From Psychrobacter aquimaris (GTDB lineage: Bacteria; Pseudomonadota; Gammaproteobacteria; Pseudomonadales; Moraxellaceae), in the NCBI RefSeq assembly GCF_016107525.1, contig NZ_JABASR010000004.1, positions 212,035 through 276,034 on the forward strand: DNA of 64,000 nt. The letters run 5' to 3'. The notes below the pieces were generated by a model. That model did no database searches. It was not told the origin of the DNA and saw nothing but the letters and a program-made list of their open reading frames with translations. The number at the start of each line of letters is the position of its first letter. Position 1 is the stretch's first letter. Shown one piece after another: positions 34,899 to 44,369 of the stretch. Made by a program: the position numbers and the translations under genes.

Positions 34899-37730
34899 AT
34901 GACTGAACAGCCACACATCTCTACCTCTCAATTATCAAAAGACGCTAATAAAAAAGACGCTAATAATATGGCAACACCCATCATTGAATTAAAAAGCACC
35001 AAATCAGCAACAGCGAATGCACCACATCCATGCTTTATTGATATCAAGCAGCGCTGCCTTGTCACCGCTGAGCAACTAAAGCGGTATAGCGACCCTGATG
35101 AGTTGCCCACGGATACCCGCACGGCACCAGATCTAGACGTTGGCTTTGGTCAGCAGCGTGCCCTAAAAGCCTTACAAACGGCTTTGGATATCAAAGCCAG
35201 TGGCTATCATGTGTTTGCGGCTGGTGAAAATGGCTTGGGCAAACGCACTGTCATCAGCCGCTTGCTAACGCGTATTGCCGCCGATGCACCCACACCTGAT
35301 GACTGGGTATATGTGCATAATTTTACCGATCCACGCACCCCACTAGCCTTGCGTCTACCTGCGGGACAAGCCTCCTTATTGCAGCAGCAGGTCAATCATT
35401 TATGGCAACAAGCCAAAAAACGATTGAGCCAACGCTTTCGTAGTGACCAATATCAAAGCAAAATCGAAGCCATCAAAAACGACACTCATCAAAAAGAGAG
35501 TCAGGCTTATGATGTGCTCAATGCGGAAGGTAAACAATATGATTTAGCACTGACGTTTCGCTCCTTTGATAATAAAGCAGTGTTTGTACATCACAGTCAA
35601 CTGGCGACAGAAACTAGTGGTGGTGATAACAAAGCATCTGCTAGCCATAAAAATAAATCCGTGAGCGAGAATAGTAGCAAAGCGAGCACTCCTAGCACCG
35701 ACCATAACAATCCTATTAATGCAGAGCGGAATGAAAACAATACTGAATACGGCAATAGTGAATACGAAGCTGAGCTAAATAACTTCGTCCAAAAAAACCA
35801 TATGCAAAAACGCTTAAGTCAGTTGACCATCGCGTTAGAGCAGCTAGAGGACGAAGCCAATGATGCAATAGAAGCGCTGCATCGCAATATTGCACGGCGT
35901 GCATTACAACCGTTATTTGCCCCCGTTTATGAGCAATTTGCCAGTCATCCGCTGGTCATTGACTATCTCAAAGCGGTATTTGCCGATATGGTTACGCATG
36001 TCGAGCGCATCGTCAATGGCGATGATGAAGAGTTTGTAACGGCAGTTTTGGCCACGACCCCAAGTCGCTATGCGGTCAACGTCATTGTCAGTCACACCCC
36101 AGAAGATGGCGCACCTGTCATCTTTGAGGACTTACCGACGCACTTGAACTTGTTGGGTCATGTCGAGCAAATCACCCAATTGGGCACGGTCACCACTGAT
36201 GTCAGTATGATTCGAGCGGGTGCTCTACACCGTGCCAATGGTGGTTATTTACTATTAGAAGCGAGTCACTTACTTGAGCATCCTTATGCTTGGCAAGGTC
36301 TCAAGCGTGCACTACAATCACGAAAAATCAAACTCTCTAGCCTTGAGCAGATGCTAACTTTAACAGGCAGCTTATCGCTAGCGCCTGCCCCCATTGATCT
36401 TGATATTAAAGTAATTTTACTTGGCGAAGCTGATTTATATTATGAGCTATTAGAGCTTGAGCCTGAATTTGATGCGGTGTTTAAAGTACGTGCTGACTTT
36501 CACGATGATGTGGTTCGCAGCAGTGAGCACGAATTGGCGTTAGTCGCAAAAATGGCTGATATCATTGACTATGCCAACCTCTATCCGTTTGATCGTAGCG
36601 CGCAAGCTGCCCTACTTGAGCATTTAAGCTTACAAGCAGAAGACCAAGACCGCTTAAGCTTGCACAGTGATTTATTAATCAAGCTATTGCATGAGTCTAA
36701 CCGCCATGCACATTTGAACGGACAAAACATCGTCAGCGCCAATCATGTGACCCACGCTATTGATGATATGGATGAGCGCTCAGGATACCTGCGTGACCTC
36801 TATTGGGATGAGCTAAAAAATGGTCAGCAGCTTATTCAAACCCAAGGCAGCGCTGTCGGACAAGTCAATGCGCTGACAGTGGTCAGCTATGCCGATAGCG
36901 AGTTTGGCATGCCCGCCCGCTTGACTGCCGTTATTCAACCAAATATCGGTACGGGTGAGATTCTCGATATCGAGCGTGATGTGGATCTAGGCGGTAGTTT
37001 ACACGCCAAAGGCATGCTGATTATGACCAGTTATTTGCGCGCGTTATTCAGTCAACATCATGCACTCAACTTTAGTGCCTCACTCGCTTTTGAGCAGAGC
37101 TATGCCCATATAGATGGCGATAGTGCCACCGTCAGCGAAGGTTGTGCGCTGCTATCAGCGTTAGCAAATGTGCCAATTGATCAATCATTTGCCATTACTG
37201 GCTCTATGAACCAATTGGGCGAAGTGCAAGCGGTTGGTGGCATCAATTCTAAAATTGCCGGATTTTTTGATGCGTGCCGCGAGCAAGAACTGACTGGGCA
37301 GCAAGGCGTGGTCATTCCGATGGCCAACGTCAAACAGCTCATGCTGCGTGACGACATCATTGCTGCCGTCAAAGCGGGCGAATTTCATATTTATGGTGTC
37401 TATACACTGAGCGAAGCCTTGACGCTGATGACTGGTTTACCTATCGATACCATGAACAAAAAAGGTCGCTATCGTAAAGACACGTTATTTGGCAAAGTTT
37501 TAAGTCGTCTGATGTTATGGGATGAAAATCAAGATCGCAATGACGATGATATTGATGATAAAAAGTCCAAAAAGAAAGATAAAAAAAAGCAGAAAGCAAA
37601 GCGTCAAAAAAAAGAGGAAAAAAGACAACAAGAAAAACGTAAAGACAAGGTAAAGGATAACGAAGTCGTTATAAATGAGGATTCAAGCATCGATAACGAT
37701 GCTAGTAAAATGCCCATTGACGACATATAA
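34899..37730 (+). CDS. Lon-like ATP-dependent protease (YcbZ/LonH-type AAA family)
   Basis: 943 residues. Residues 109-117 give the Walker A GENGLGKRT in a divergent AAA domain; the central part holds DAVFKVRADFHDD and the ATPase sensor regions. The C-terminal S16 protease domain has HIDGDSATVSEGCALLSALA with the expected nucleophile Ser near residue 740 and GGINSKIAGF with the catalytic Lys. This is the E. coli YcbZ-like branch, not housekeeping Lon. Odd: a low-complexity insert of about 55 residues (near 235-290, rich in Ser, Asn and Lys) and a C-terminal tail of about 70 residues, mostly Lys and Glu then Asp. Target proteins are unknown. No clear ribosome site is seen at the ATG. Confidence 0.9.
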   Translation: MTEQPHISTSQLSKDANKKDANNMATPIIELKSTKSATANAPHPCFIDIKQRCLVTAEQLKRYSDPDELPTDTRTAPDLDVGFGQQRALKALQTALDIKASGYHVFAAGENGLGKRTVISRLLTRIAADAPTPDDWVYVHNFTDPRTPLALRLPAGQASLLQQQVNHLWQQAKKRLSQRFRSDQYQSKIEAIKNDTHQKESQAYDVLNAEGKQYDLALTFRSFDNKAVFVHHSQLATETSGGDNKASASHKNKSVSENSSKASTPSTDHNNPINAERNENNTEYGNSEYEAELNNFVQKNHMQKRLSQLTIALEQLEDEANDAIEALHRNIARRALQPLFAPVYEQFASHPLVIDYLKAVFADMVTHVERIVNGDDEEFVTAVLATTPSRYAVNVIVSHTPEDGAPVIFEDLPTHLNLLGHVEQITQLGTVTTDVSMIRAGALHRANGGYLLLEASHLLEHPYAWQGLKRALQSRKIKLSSLEQMLTLTGSLSLAPAPIDLDIKVILLGEADLYYELLELEPEFDAVFKVRADFHDDVVRSSEHELALVAKMADIIDYANLYPFDRSAQAALLEHLSLQAEDQDRLSLHSDLLIKLLHESNRHAHLNGQNIVSANHVTHAIDDMDERSGYLRDLYWDELKNGQQLIQTQGSAVGQVNALTVVSYADSEFGMPARLTAVIQPNIGTGEILDIERDVDLGGSLHAKGMLIMTSYLRALFSQHHALNFSASLAFEQSYAHIDGDSATVSEGCALLSALANVPIDQSFAITGSMNQLGEVQAVGGINSKIAGFFDACREQELTGQQGVVIPMANVKQLMLRDDIIAAVKAGEFHIYGVYTLSEALTLMTGLPIDTMNKKGRYRKDTLFGKVLSRLMLWDENQDRNDDDIDDKKSKKKDKKKQKAKRQKKEEKRQQEKRKDKVKDNEVVINEDSSIDNDASKMPIDDI

Positions 37731-37798
37731 GCTGATTTATAGCAAAAGTTAACCGTGTTAAAACCAATCAATGCGTCAGTGGGCTAATTCATGAGATA

Positions 37799-37870
37799 CC
37801 CTAGAGCGTGTCCTCATTTTAAAAATGGAGATAGAAATGTTCATTGATTGAATTGAGGACATGCCCTAGA
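37799..37870. repeat. Small inverted-repeat element with flanking direct repeats (MITE-like)
   Basis: Eleven-base terminal inverted repeats (GCGTGTCCTCA and, reversed, GCATGTCCTCA) bound an element of about 58 bases, and CCCTAGA occurs directly repeated on either side (37799-37805 and 37864-37870). It has no coding capacity. It looks like a remnant of a mobile element. A related inverted repeat is at 59156-59182. Confidence 0.55.
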
Positions 37871-37960
37871 CGCTACGATGCTCTTCTGCGATGATAAATG
37901 GTTAATGCTACGCTAAGATATACAAAAGCCAACTCGTAATTTCATAAAGGTTATCGCTTA

Positions 37961-39079
37961 ATGACTGTACATTCTATTGACGCCGACCATTCTCACGCTC
38001 AAACAAACTCAGTTGAGCAAGTTCATACTGTAGCGGCATCGGACAGTCATGTCTCAGGAGACAGCAACGATAATCGCCATGGTGCAGCAACAACGGCGCG
38101 CCAATGGCAAGTGCTATCACAACTACAGCGCAATCGCTGGGTGGGCACAACCCATATCTACGAGCAGCTTATGATGGCAGGCTTTGACATCAGCCTGCGT
38201 ACTGTTCAGCGCGACTTAAATGCGTTGGCGAAACGCTTTCCCATAGAAAAAAACAATGCCAACCCGCAAGGCTGGCGCTGGCGTGATGACGCGCCACTCC
38301 AAAGCTTACCGCACATGAATCTATCGCAAGCCGTCGCCTTTAATATGGTTGAAGCCAATCTAACTCAGCTATTACCACCCGTTATTTTAGACGAATTATT
38401 TCCATGGTTTGACTTGGCAAGGCGGCAGCTAAAAAACAGTAAAGTCACACATTCATGGATCGATAGAGTGCGTATTGAGCCTGCCACTCAGCCGTTAATC
38501 GCGCCACATATTGACTTGGATAGCAAAGACAATATCTACCATGCGCTATTTTATCAATTACAAATCAAAGCCAGTTATACCCGCAGCAATAAATCACAAG
38601 CCAGTGAATACCTTTTAAATCCTATCGCTATTATCCAGCGCGGGGTGATTATTTATCTGCTGGCAACTCGTACTGATGATCCAAAAGCCACCATTCGCAC
38701 CTTTGCTCTACATCGATTTTCTAGCGTTGAAATTCTTGAAAATGCCGCTCAAACGCCTGATAATTTCCAACTCGATAGTTATTTGGATGCTGGTGGTATG
38801 GGCTTTAGCCATCCCTTATTCGGCGAGCTACCTAATCATGGTAAAAACACCGCCATTGAGCTACAATTCACCAAACAGGCAGGAAATAGCCTGACTGAAA
38901 GCAAACTCAGTGACGATCAAACTGTCACGTTGAATGATGACATGCTGACCATCCAAGCCACGGTCAATCTAACTTCACAACTGGTTTGGTGGTTACGTGG
39001 TTTTGGCAATGGTTTATTAAATTCCAAACCAGAACTGTTACATCAAGCCGTGTTGGATAAGTCTTTAGATCATAAATAA
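37961..39079 (+). CDS. HTH/WYL domain transcriptional regulator
   Basis: 372 residues. After a polar lead of about 45 residues comes a DeoR-like helix-turn-helix (WQVLSQLQRNRWVGTTHIYEQLMM...SLRTVQRDLNALAKRF), then a WYL-type domain with LLNPIAIIQRGVIIYLLAT near 210-235 and a C-terminal WCX-like extension ending in LVWWLRGFGNGLL. Such regulators respond to ligands through the WYL domain, often nucleic acid or nucleotides. An AAGG site precedes the ATG. The TerD-family gene follows after 88 bases on the same strand with no terminator between, so it may be a target or operon partner. Effector unknown. Confidence 0.85.
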   Translation: MTVHSIDADHSHAQTNSVEQVHTVAASDSHVSGDSNDNRHGAATTARQWQVLSQLQRNRWVGTTHIYEQLMMAGFDISLRTVQRDLNALAKRFPIEKNNANPQGWRWRDDAPLQSLPHMNLSQAVAFNMVEANLTQLLPPVILDELFPWFDLARRQLKNSKVTHSWIDRVRIEPATQPLIAPHIDLDSKDNIYHALFYQLQIKASYTRSNKSQASEYLLNPIAIIQRGVIIYLLATRTDDPKATIRTFALHRFSSVEILENAAQTPDNFQLDSYLDAGGMGFSHPLFGELPNHGKNTAIELQFTKQAGNSLTESKLSDDQTVTLNDDMLTIQATVNLTSQLVWWLRGFGNGLLNSKPELLHQAVLDKSLDHK

Positions 39080-39167
39080 CAACTGCGGGTAATGACGCTC
39101 AAATTTATCCGTATTCAGACGATTACCACTATTTAAAAATTAAGAACGAAAATAAATAAGGAATGTT

Positions 39168-39815
39168 ATGTCGACCACTGCCTCATTGCCATTACTGTCA
39201 GACAGTTTAAGAGGACTGGGTTTAGACGCTGGAACCTTATTTTTTGCGCTAAACTATGAATTTACTAAGATTGAACCAAAAGGTCTGTTTAAGCGCTTCA
39301 AAAAAAATCAGAGCGCCATTGATATTGATTTGGCATGCGTACTATATGACGATAATTGCACCATTAGTGACATCATCTGGTTCAAACAATTGCGCGATAA
39401 AGCGGAGTCAGTGAAACATCAAGGCGACAGTCTCAATGGCAAAGATCGCGGCGAACAAGCGATGTATTTGGCACCTCTTGACCAAGAGCAAATCAGGCTT
39501 TATTTAGATAAAATTCCAGCACATATCACTCACATCGCTATGATAGCCAATTCTTACTACGGTCATCCGTTTTCGAGAGTCAAAAAAGGCGAGATTCATC
39601 TAAGCGATGATGAGGGCAATCGTTGTTTTGAAGTCAATCTAAAGCAACTGCCACGTGATTGTACGACGCTTTGGGTCGCACATTTACGCCGAGAAGTGGA
39701 TGATTGGCATCTCACGCTGCAAAACTTACCCCTTCCTGCCAAAGACTTGGCAACGGCGGCGCAGCAAGTCGCCCATGAATTGGCACGGGCACTCCCTATT
39801 CCTCAAGCCATCTAA
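39168..39815 (+). CDS. TerD family (tellurium-resistance/stress) protein
   Basis: 215 residues, one TerD domain: LGLDAGTLFFALNYEF, then DIDLACVLYDDN (Ca2+-type acidic site), a HQGDSLNGKDRGEQAM loop, and the conserved LDKIPAHITHIAMIAN. TerD proteins are linked to tellurite resistance, phage defence and membrane stress. Here there is only one copy, without terA, terB, terC, terE or the terY phosphorylation genes. An AAGGA site precedes the ATG. Its neighbour upstream is a WYL regulator. The residues about 30-45 (KGLFKRFKKNQS) are an insertion relative to short TerD. Confidence 0.85.
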   Translation: MSTTASLPLLSDSLRGLGLDAGTLFFALNYEFTKIEPKGLFKRFKKNQSAIDIDLACVLYDDNCTISDIIWFKQLRDKAESVKHQGDSLNGKDRGEQAMYLAPLDQEQIRLYLDKIPAHITHIAMIANSYYGHPFSRVKKGEIHLSDDEGNRCFEVNLKQLPRDCTTLWVAHLRREVDDWHLTLQNLPLPAKDLATAAQQVAHELARALPIPQAI

Positions 39816-39845
39816 ATGCCATAAAATATCCGTGTATTTCTAATA

Positions 39846-39884
39846 AAAAGGGTGCGACGTTCTTATAACGTCGCACCCTTTTCT
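39846..39884. terminator. Bidirectional intrinsic terminator between TerD gene and K+ channel gene
   Basis: AAAAGGGTGCGACGTT, a five-base loop and the perfect complement ending in CCCTTTT. It lies between convergent genes and is flanked by A and T runs on both sides. Confidence 0.92.
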
Positions 39885-39929
39885 TAAATACCTATTTGTT
39901 TGAAGCCTAAAATAATCACGATAAAAGGT

Positions 39930-40913
39930 TTACAGTGGCTCTCCGCAATGTGGGCAAAAATTCTTTTGTCGTGTTTCTACCTCTCTTTCGCGGCGCTCAA
40001 GCTCTTGTTCGCGTAATACCTGTAATACGATATTTTGTGCCTGCTCTTTATTCAGTCCAAGCTCACGGCGAATTTTATCGATCATCATCTGATTTTTTAC
40101 CAAATCAAAATCGCTATCAATCAGCTGCGCTCGAAATTCCTGTTCAAGTCCTTCCAGACGCTGAGCAAGCTCATTGGCCAATCCAGTCGCTAAAATACCT
40201 GCAGGTAAGGCGGCCAGACCCACACCCAATATGGTAATAACCGCACCCAATATTTTACCCGCATTGGTAATAGGCGTGACATCGCCATAGCCCACCGTCG
40301 TTAACGTCACCACCGCCCACCACATCGCCTTTGGTATCGATTCAAACTCTTCTGGCTGGGCATGATTTTCAACCAAGTAAATACCACTAGATGCCGTCAC
40401 AATCATAATTATTAGAATAAAAATAACCGCTTGGAATGAGCCTTTTTCTTTGCTGATGACTACCAATAAGATGCGCAGAGAAGCAAAATAGCGTGTCAGT
40501 TTGAGAATTCGGAACAAACGTAAAATACGTAAGAAGCGTAAATCAATCGTAACAAAGAAATTCAGAAAAGCCGGCGCAATGGCGACCAAATCAATCAATG
40601 CGGAAGGACTCTTCAACCACTCCCAGCGCTGACGCCAAGTAGTTTGCTCTGGCTTTTCCTCAGCCACACTCCACAAACGCAGCAAATATTCAATAGAAAA
40701 CACCACAATAGAGAAATTTTCAAACCAAGTAAAATACTCTTGATAAGGGTAATACCAACTATCAACCGACTCAGCAATGACTGCTGCTACATTGGTCATG
40801 ATTAAAAATATTAAAAAATAATCAACGCAACGGCTAAACAACGTATCGTGCTCATCATTTTGCAGAATATTGTAAACAAAAAGACGCAAGCGCCGTATAG
40901 ATTGGAATAGCAT
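39930..40913 (-). CDS. Voltage-gated potassium channel (Kv-type ion transporter)
   Basis: 327 residues, six membrane segments. S4 has regularly spaced Arg/Lys (DLRFLRILRLFRILKLTRYF), and the pore has TLTTVGYGDVTPIT with the K+ selectivity filter GYGD. The C-terminal 80 residues are a charged coiled coil (residues about 250-310), and the extreme C-terminus FCPHCGEPL has a CxxC knuckle. This cytosolic coil may assemble the tetramer. A GGGACGG ribosome site precedes the ATG. Physiological role in bacteria is unclear. Confidence 0.93.
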   Translation of the reverse strand: MLFQSIRRLRLFVYNILQNDEHDTLFSRCVDYFLIFLIMTNVAAVIAESVDSWYYPYQEYFTWFENFSIVVFSIEYLLRLWSVAEEKPEQTTWRQRWEWLKSPSALIDLVAIAPAFLNFFVTIDLRFLRILRLFRILKLTRYFASLRILLVVISKEKGSFQAVIFILIIMIVTASSGIYLVENHAQPEEFESIPKAMWWAVVTLTTVGYGDVTPITNAGKILGAVITILGVGLAALPAGILATGLANELAQRLEGLEQEFRAQLIDSDFDLVKNQMMIDKIRRELGLNKEQAQNIVLQVLREQELERREREVETRQKNFCPHCGEPL

Positions 40914-41094
40914 GCCGTCCCTATGCGGTGAAACACCGGTCTTGTATTAATAGAATAAAGCAGTCATCACAGCATATGACATTAATGCTCGGTCACCATC
41001 AACACTTCATACCCATTACTACTTGGCAATGCACTGCTCTCAAAGCATTGCTAATAATGGGGCTGGCTTATTAAGTATGAATCATGATCGGTGA

Positions 41095-41322
41095 TTATAC
41101 AAAATTTAAATAATAAATGTAGGCAGACAAAATTAGAATCAGCACAATCGTCACGATAGCGGATCGTAAGAAATTCTCATCAGCGCGTAACTGCTGACTG
41201 ACATCTTGCGCAGGCAGCAAAAATAAGTTGCACTCAGGGCAGCAAGAGTCCATCCGATTTAATATCGTCATAGAACGTGCATTTGTGCAGCGTAGAGGAG
41301 AATTACTACAATAGCCAAGCAT
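41095..41322 (-). CDS. Small cysteine-rich membrane protein (zinc-ribbon-like plus TM helix)
   Basis: 75 residues. The N-terminal 35 carry Cys at 5, 12, 27, 28 and 31 (patterns CSNSPLRC and CCPEC), suggesting a small zinc-binding fold. Residues 53-72 are one membrane helix (AIVTIVLILILSAYIYYL). A GAGG-like site precedes the ATG by about eleven bases. It is unnamed and lies upstream of the K+ channel gene, 181 bases away on the same strand. I do not recognise the family; a conserved small protein is likely but not proven. Confidence 0.5.
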   Translation of the reverse strand: MLGYCSNSPLRCTNARSMTILNRMDSCCPECNLFLLPAQDVSQQLRADENFLRSAIVTIVLILILSAYIYYLNFV

Positions 41323-41754
41323 AATATATTACGCCTCTTTTTGTACCATTATCGTTCATTCGAAACTTATTAAACCATCATTACCGACTTTAAGTTCTTA
41401 ATATTTTAACATTCTGAAAATATCAGCGAGAGTTCAGCATCATTAACTATAGGCTAAGTTTACTAATCGTATCCCAATACAACATTAGCATGACGGAATC
41501 TAAGCCCTACTTCACAAACACTAACTATCCTAGATAATTTTTAATTACTCCAACAAATATACCTTTTACGGTAAATTTATGCCATAAAAGCCATTAATAT
41601 GCGTTTAAAACCTTACAGTAAATATGGTTTTGTACTATAATAGCGTTGTAATGTTACAGATTAGTCAATAATCATAACATTGTGTATCGGTAACTAATGT
41701 CATCCCTCATTAGATAACCACCGATAATCTTCTATTATGTTAAGGAATCAAATG
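41323..41754. other. Intergenic region upstream of ompW-like gene
   Basis: About 430 bases, AT-rich. The only feature supported is a sigma-70-type promoter for the OmpW gene (see 41613-41641). No ORF or RNA gene is evident. Confidence 0.5.
41613..41641 (+). promoter_or_regulatory. Promoter candidate for the OmpW gene
   Basis: A perfect TATAAT at 41636-41641 follows a weak -35 TTACAG at 41613-41618 with a 17-base spacer, about 110 bases before the start codon. Confidence 0.5.
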
Positions 41755-42396
41755 ATGAAACTACAATCCCTAGTTTTAGCCACTGCTGCTGCACTTACTA
41801 TGACCACAGCATTTGCTGTACCAGCTGGTACTTGGTCTATCGCTGCTGGCGCTCACATGGTTGATCCAAAGAGCAATAACGGTACTCTTGCAGATGGCAC
41901 TATTGGTGTCGACGTAGACAGTGATATTCAGCCAACCATTAGCGGCGAATATTTCGTTGCCAATAACGTTGGTATTGAATTACTAGCCGCTACGCCATTC
42001 CATCATGACATTACCTTAACTGCTGGCGACACTACTATTGATGCTAAAACTCAGCATTTACCACCCACTCTATCTGTACAATATCACTTCGATGGCTACA
42101 ACATGCCTATGAATGTGAAACCATTTGTTGGTGTTGGTGTTAACTATACGACTTTCTTTAAAGAAAAAATCTACAGCGATGCTTTCGAAAAATTAGAACT
42201 TGATGATAGCGTTGGCGTTGCTGGTCACATTGGTCTTGATATACCTTTTGCCCCAACTGAATACTTCCGTATTGATGCTCGCTACATGGACATCAAAACA
42301 GATGCCAGCGTAAAAGCTAATGGTGAGACCATTGAACTTGGTGAAGTTGACATCAGCCCTTGGGTATATGGCGTTGCTTTTGTTAAGACTTTCTAA
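41755..42396 (+). CDS. OmpW family outer-membrane protein
   Basis: 213 residues with a signal peptide (MKLQSLVLATAAALTMTTAFA, cleavage before VPAG). The mature part is a small eight-stranded barrel of OmpW type: GTWSIAAGAHMVDPKS, ISGEYFVANNVGIELLAATPF, LPPTLSVQYHF, VKPFVGVGVNYT, GLDIPFA and the C-terminal aromatic strand ending VAFVKTF. Starts at 41755 or the adjacent ATG 41752, with an AAGGA site 8 or 5 bases upstream. OmpW homologues form hydrophobic channels for small molecules; the substrate is not known here. A terminator follows 25 bases after the stop. Confidence 0.92.
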   Translation: MKLQSLVLATAAALTMTTAFAVPAGTWSIAAGAHMVDPKSNNGTLADGTIGVDVDSDIQPTISGEYFVANNVGIELLAATPFHHDITLTAGDTTIDAKTQHLPPTLSVQYHFDGYNMPMNVKPFVGVGVNYTTFFKEKIYSDAFEKLELDDSVGVAGHIGLDIPFAPTEYFRIDARYMDIKTDASVKANGETIELGEVDISPWVYGVAFVKTF

Positions 42397-42418
42397 TATA
42401 ACATAAAGTAATATGAAT

Positions 42419-42449
42419 AAAAAAAGCCGGCTTAATCGCTGGCTTTTTT
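42419..42449 (+). terminator. Intrinsic terminator of the OmpW gene
   Basis: AAAAAGCCGGC, six bases and GCTGGCTTTTTT form a hairpin (one G-U pair) with a T run. Confidence 0.88.
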
Positions 42450-42533
42450 GTGCCTAAAATTTAGAAGATAACAGCCATTAATATCTAAACAACCTAACAA
42501 CCAATAAGCTCATTAACGTTAAATTTTAAGCAT

Positions 42534-42568
42534 AAAAAAAGACCGTCCTAAGACAGTCTCCTTTTTTC
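42534..42568 (-). terminator. Intrinsic terminator of aceF
   Basis: On the minus strand GACTGTC, a four-base loop and GACGGTC followed by T7, about 25 bases beyond the aceF stop. Confidence 0.85.
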
Positions 42569-42592
42569 AGATCCTTTTAGTACAAACGATGC

Positions 42593-44344
42593 TTACAGCA
42601 AAATACGGCGCGGATCAGCCAGCAGTGTCGCGATATAGCGGGTAAATACGGCAGCATCTGCTCCATTAATCACACGGTGATCGTAAGACAGCGACAATGG
42701 CAACATGAGACGCGGCTCAAAGCTTTGCTTTTTAGCATCCCAACGTGGCTGCATGCTTGCCTCAGACACGCCTAAAATACCCACTTGAGGCCAATTTACT
42801 AATGGCGTAAAGGCTGTGCCACCTAAATTGCCTTGGCTTGATATGGTAAAGCTTGCGCCTTGCAAATCTTTAGTAGTGAGTTTCTTGTCACGCGCTTTTA
42901 CCGCAAGCTCACCAATTTCAATGGCTATTTGCTTCAGACCTTTATCTTGCACGTTCTTGATAACAGGTACGATGAGACCATCATCCGTTGCCACCGCGAT
43001 GCCCATATTGATACTTTTCCGCAAGATAACTTGCGTATTGTCGTCGCTTAAATGACTGTTAAAGCGTGGATGCTGTGTTAAGGCATAGGCCGTCGCTTTG
43101 ACTACAAATGCCAAAATAGTAAAACCAATGCCTTCAGCCTTCATCCCGCCTTTTAGCTCACCGCGCAGTTTTTCCGTCTCGGTAATATCAGATAGGTCAA
43201 ACTGCGTTACTTGCGGTAGTAAAGTATTATAATTAAGCTGCGGTATTGACACTTTTTGTAGGCGGCTTAAATCTTGGGTTTCTGTTTCGCCCCAGATCTC
43301 AACGTTGCTCATATCAGGTAGCTTTGGCAGACCTGAGCTAATGCTACTACTACTTACAGGTGCTGCTTTCTGTATGGTCAGACTCTTTTTGACGTGAGCA
43401 AACAAGTCTTCTTTTAAGATACGATCATTTAATGCTGAGCCATTCACTTGGGTGATATCAACACCCAATTGACGTGCCAGCTTACGAACGGCTGGGCCTG
43501 CATAAACATCAACCAACTTTTCATTGACCTGTGCTTCGGTCAACTTGCCATTGCTCTTGCTAGCGGTTGTTTCAGTTTTTGCAGCTTGGTTTGGCTCGCC
43601 AGTTGTTTGCTGCTCGGCAGCACTCATGTCTTTATTAGCACGGTCTTTGCTGACACTATCTTTACTAACATTGTCGTCTGATTTGGCTGGCGCTGAATCC
43701 TGTGAGTCAGGGGTATCAGCAGCTGTATCATTACTGACAATAACGATAAAATCCTGACCATTAGCAACCATATCACCAGTCTGGACTAAGATTTTTTCAA
43801 TCTTGCCCGCGACTGGTGCTGGTACTTCCACCGATGCTTTATCAGATTCAATCAATAGAATTGATTGTTCAGCACTGACGATATCGCCAACACTGACCAT
43901 AATCTCAGAGACTTGTGCCTCATCAACACCTAGATCAGGCAGTGCGTGAGTCGTGGCTTTGCCAGCGTTAGATGTAAGCTTTGCAGCGGCTTCAGATGTG
44001 CTTGGCTCAGCAGCTGACTCCGTTGCAACAGGTGTAGATTCTTCACTTTCACTTTTTGTGTCATTGGCTTTCTGATTATCATCAGCGGCGCTGTCGCTAT
44101 TGTCTTCTGCACTGTCTGCTTCACTTTCAAGCTCAATAAGCACCATACCTTCACTGACTTGGTCGCCGATAGCAACGCTGATTTTGGTGACTTTCCCAGC
44201 AGCGGAACTTGGCACTTCAACTGACGCTTTGTCAGACTCTAGCAAAATGATGTTGTCATCTTTTGCAATGACATCACCCACTTCTACCATAATTTCGCTG
44301 ACTTCGGCGCTATCAACACCCAAATCGGGGGCTTTAATATCCAT
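42593..44344 (-). CDS. aceF: Pyruvate dehydrogenase E2, dihydrolipoyl acetyltransferase
   Basis: 583 residues. Two lipoyl domains, each with ESDKASVEVP (lipoyl Lys near residues 40 and 174), are joined by long Ala/Ser/Asp/Lys linkers. The peripheral subunit-binding domain lies near 280-315 (AGPAVRKLARQLGVDITQVNG), and the catalytic core ends in SYDHRVINGADAAVF with the active-site His and Asp. Carries acetyl groups from E1 to CoA. The lipoyl domains are substrates for LipB encoded at 1.7 kb. It is 25 bases downstream of aceE; E3 (lpd) is not in this window. Confidence 0.96.
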   Translation of the reverse strand: MDIKAPDLGVDSAEVSEIMVEVGDVIAKDDNIILLESDKASVEVPSSAAGKVTKISVAIGDQVSEGMVLIELESEADSAEDNSDSAADDNQKANDTKSESEESTPVATESAAEPSTSEAAAKLTSNAGKATTHALPDLGVDEAQVSEIMVSVGDIVSAEQSILLIESDKASVEVPAPVAGKIEKILVQTGDMVANGQDFIVIVSNDTAADTPDSQDSAPAKSDDNVSKDSVSKDRANKDMSAAEQQTTGEPNQAAKTETTASKSNGKLTEAQVNEKLVDVYAGPAVRKLARQLGVDITQVNGSALNDRILKEDLFAHVKKSLTIQKAAPVSSSSISSGLPKLPDMSNVEIWGETETQDLSRLQKVSIPQLNYNTLLPQVTQFDLSDITETEKLRGELKGGMKAEGIGFTILAFVVKATAYALTQHPRFNSHLSDDNTQVILRKSINMGIAVATDDGLIVPVIKNVQDKGLKQIAIEIGELAVKARDKKLTTKDLQGASFTISSQGNLGGTAFTPLVNWPQVGILGVSEASMQPRWDAKKQSFEPRLMLPLSLSYDHRVINGADAAVFTRYIATLLADPRRILL

Positions 44345-44369
44345 GATTTATCTCCTAGTCTTATGATTA

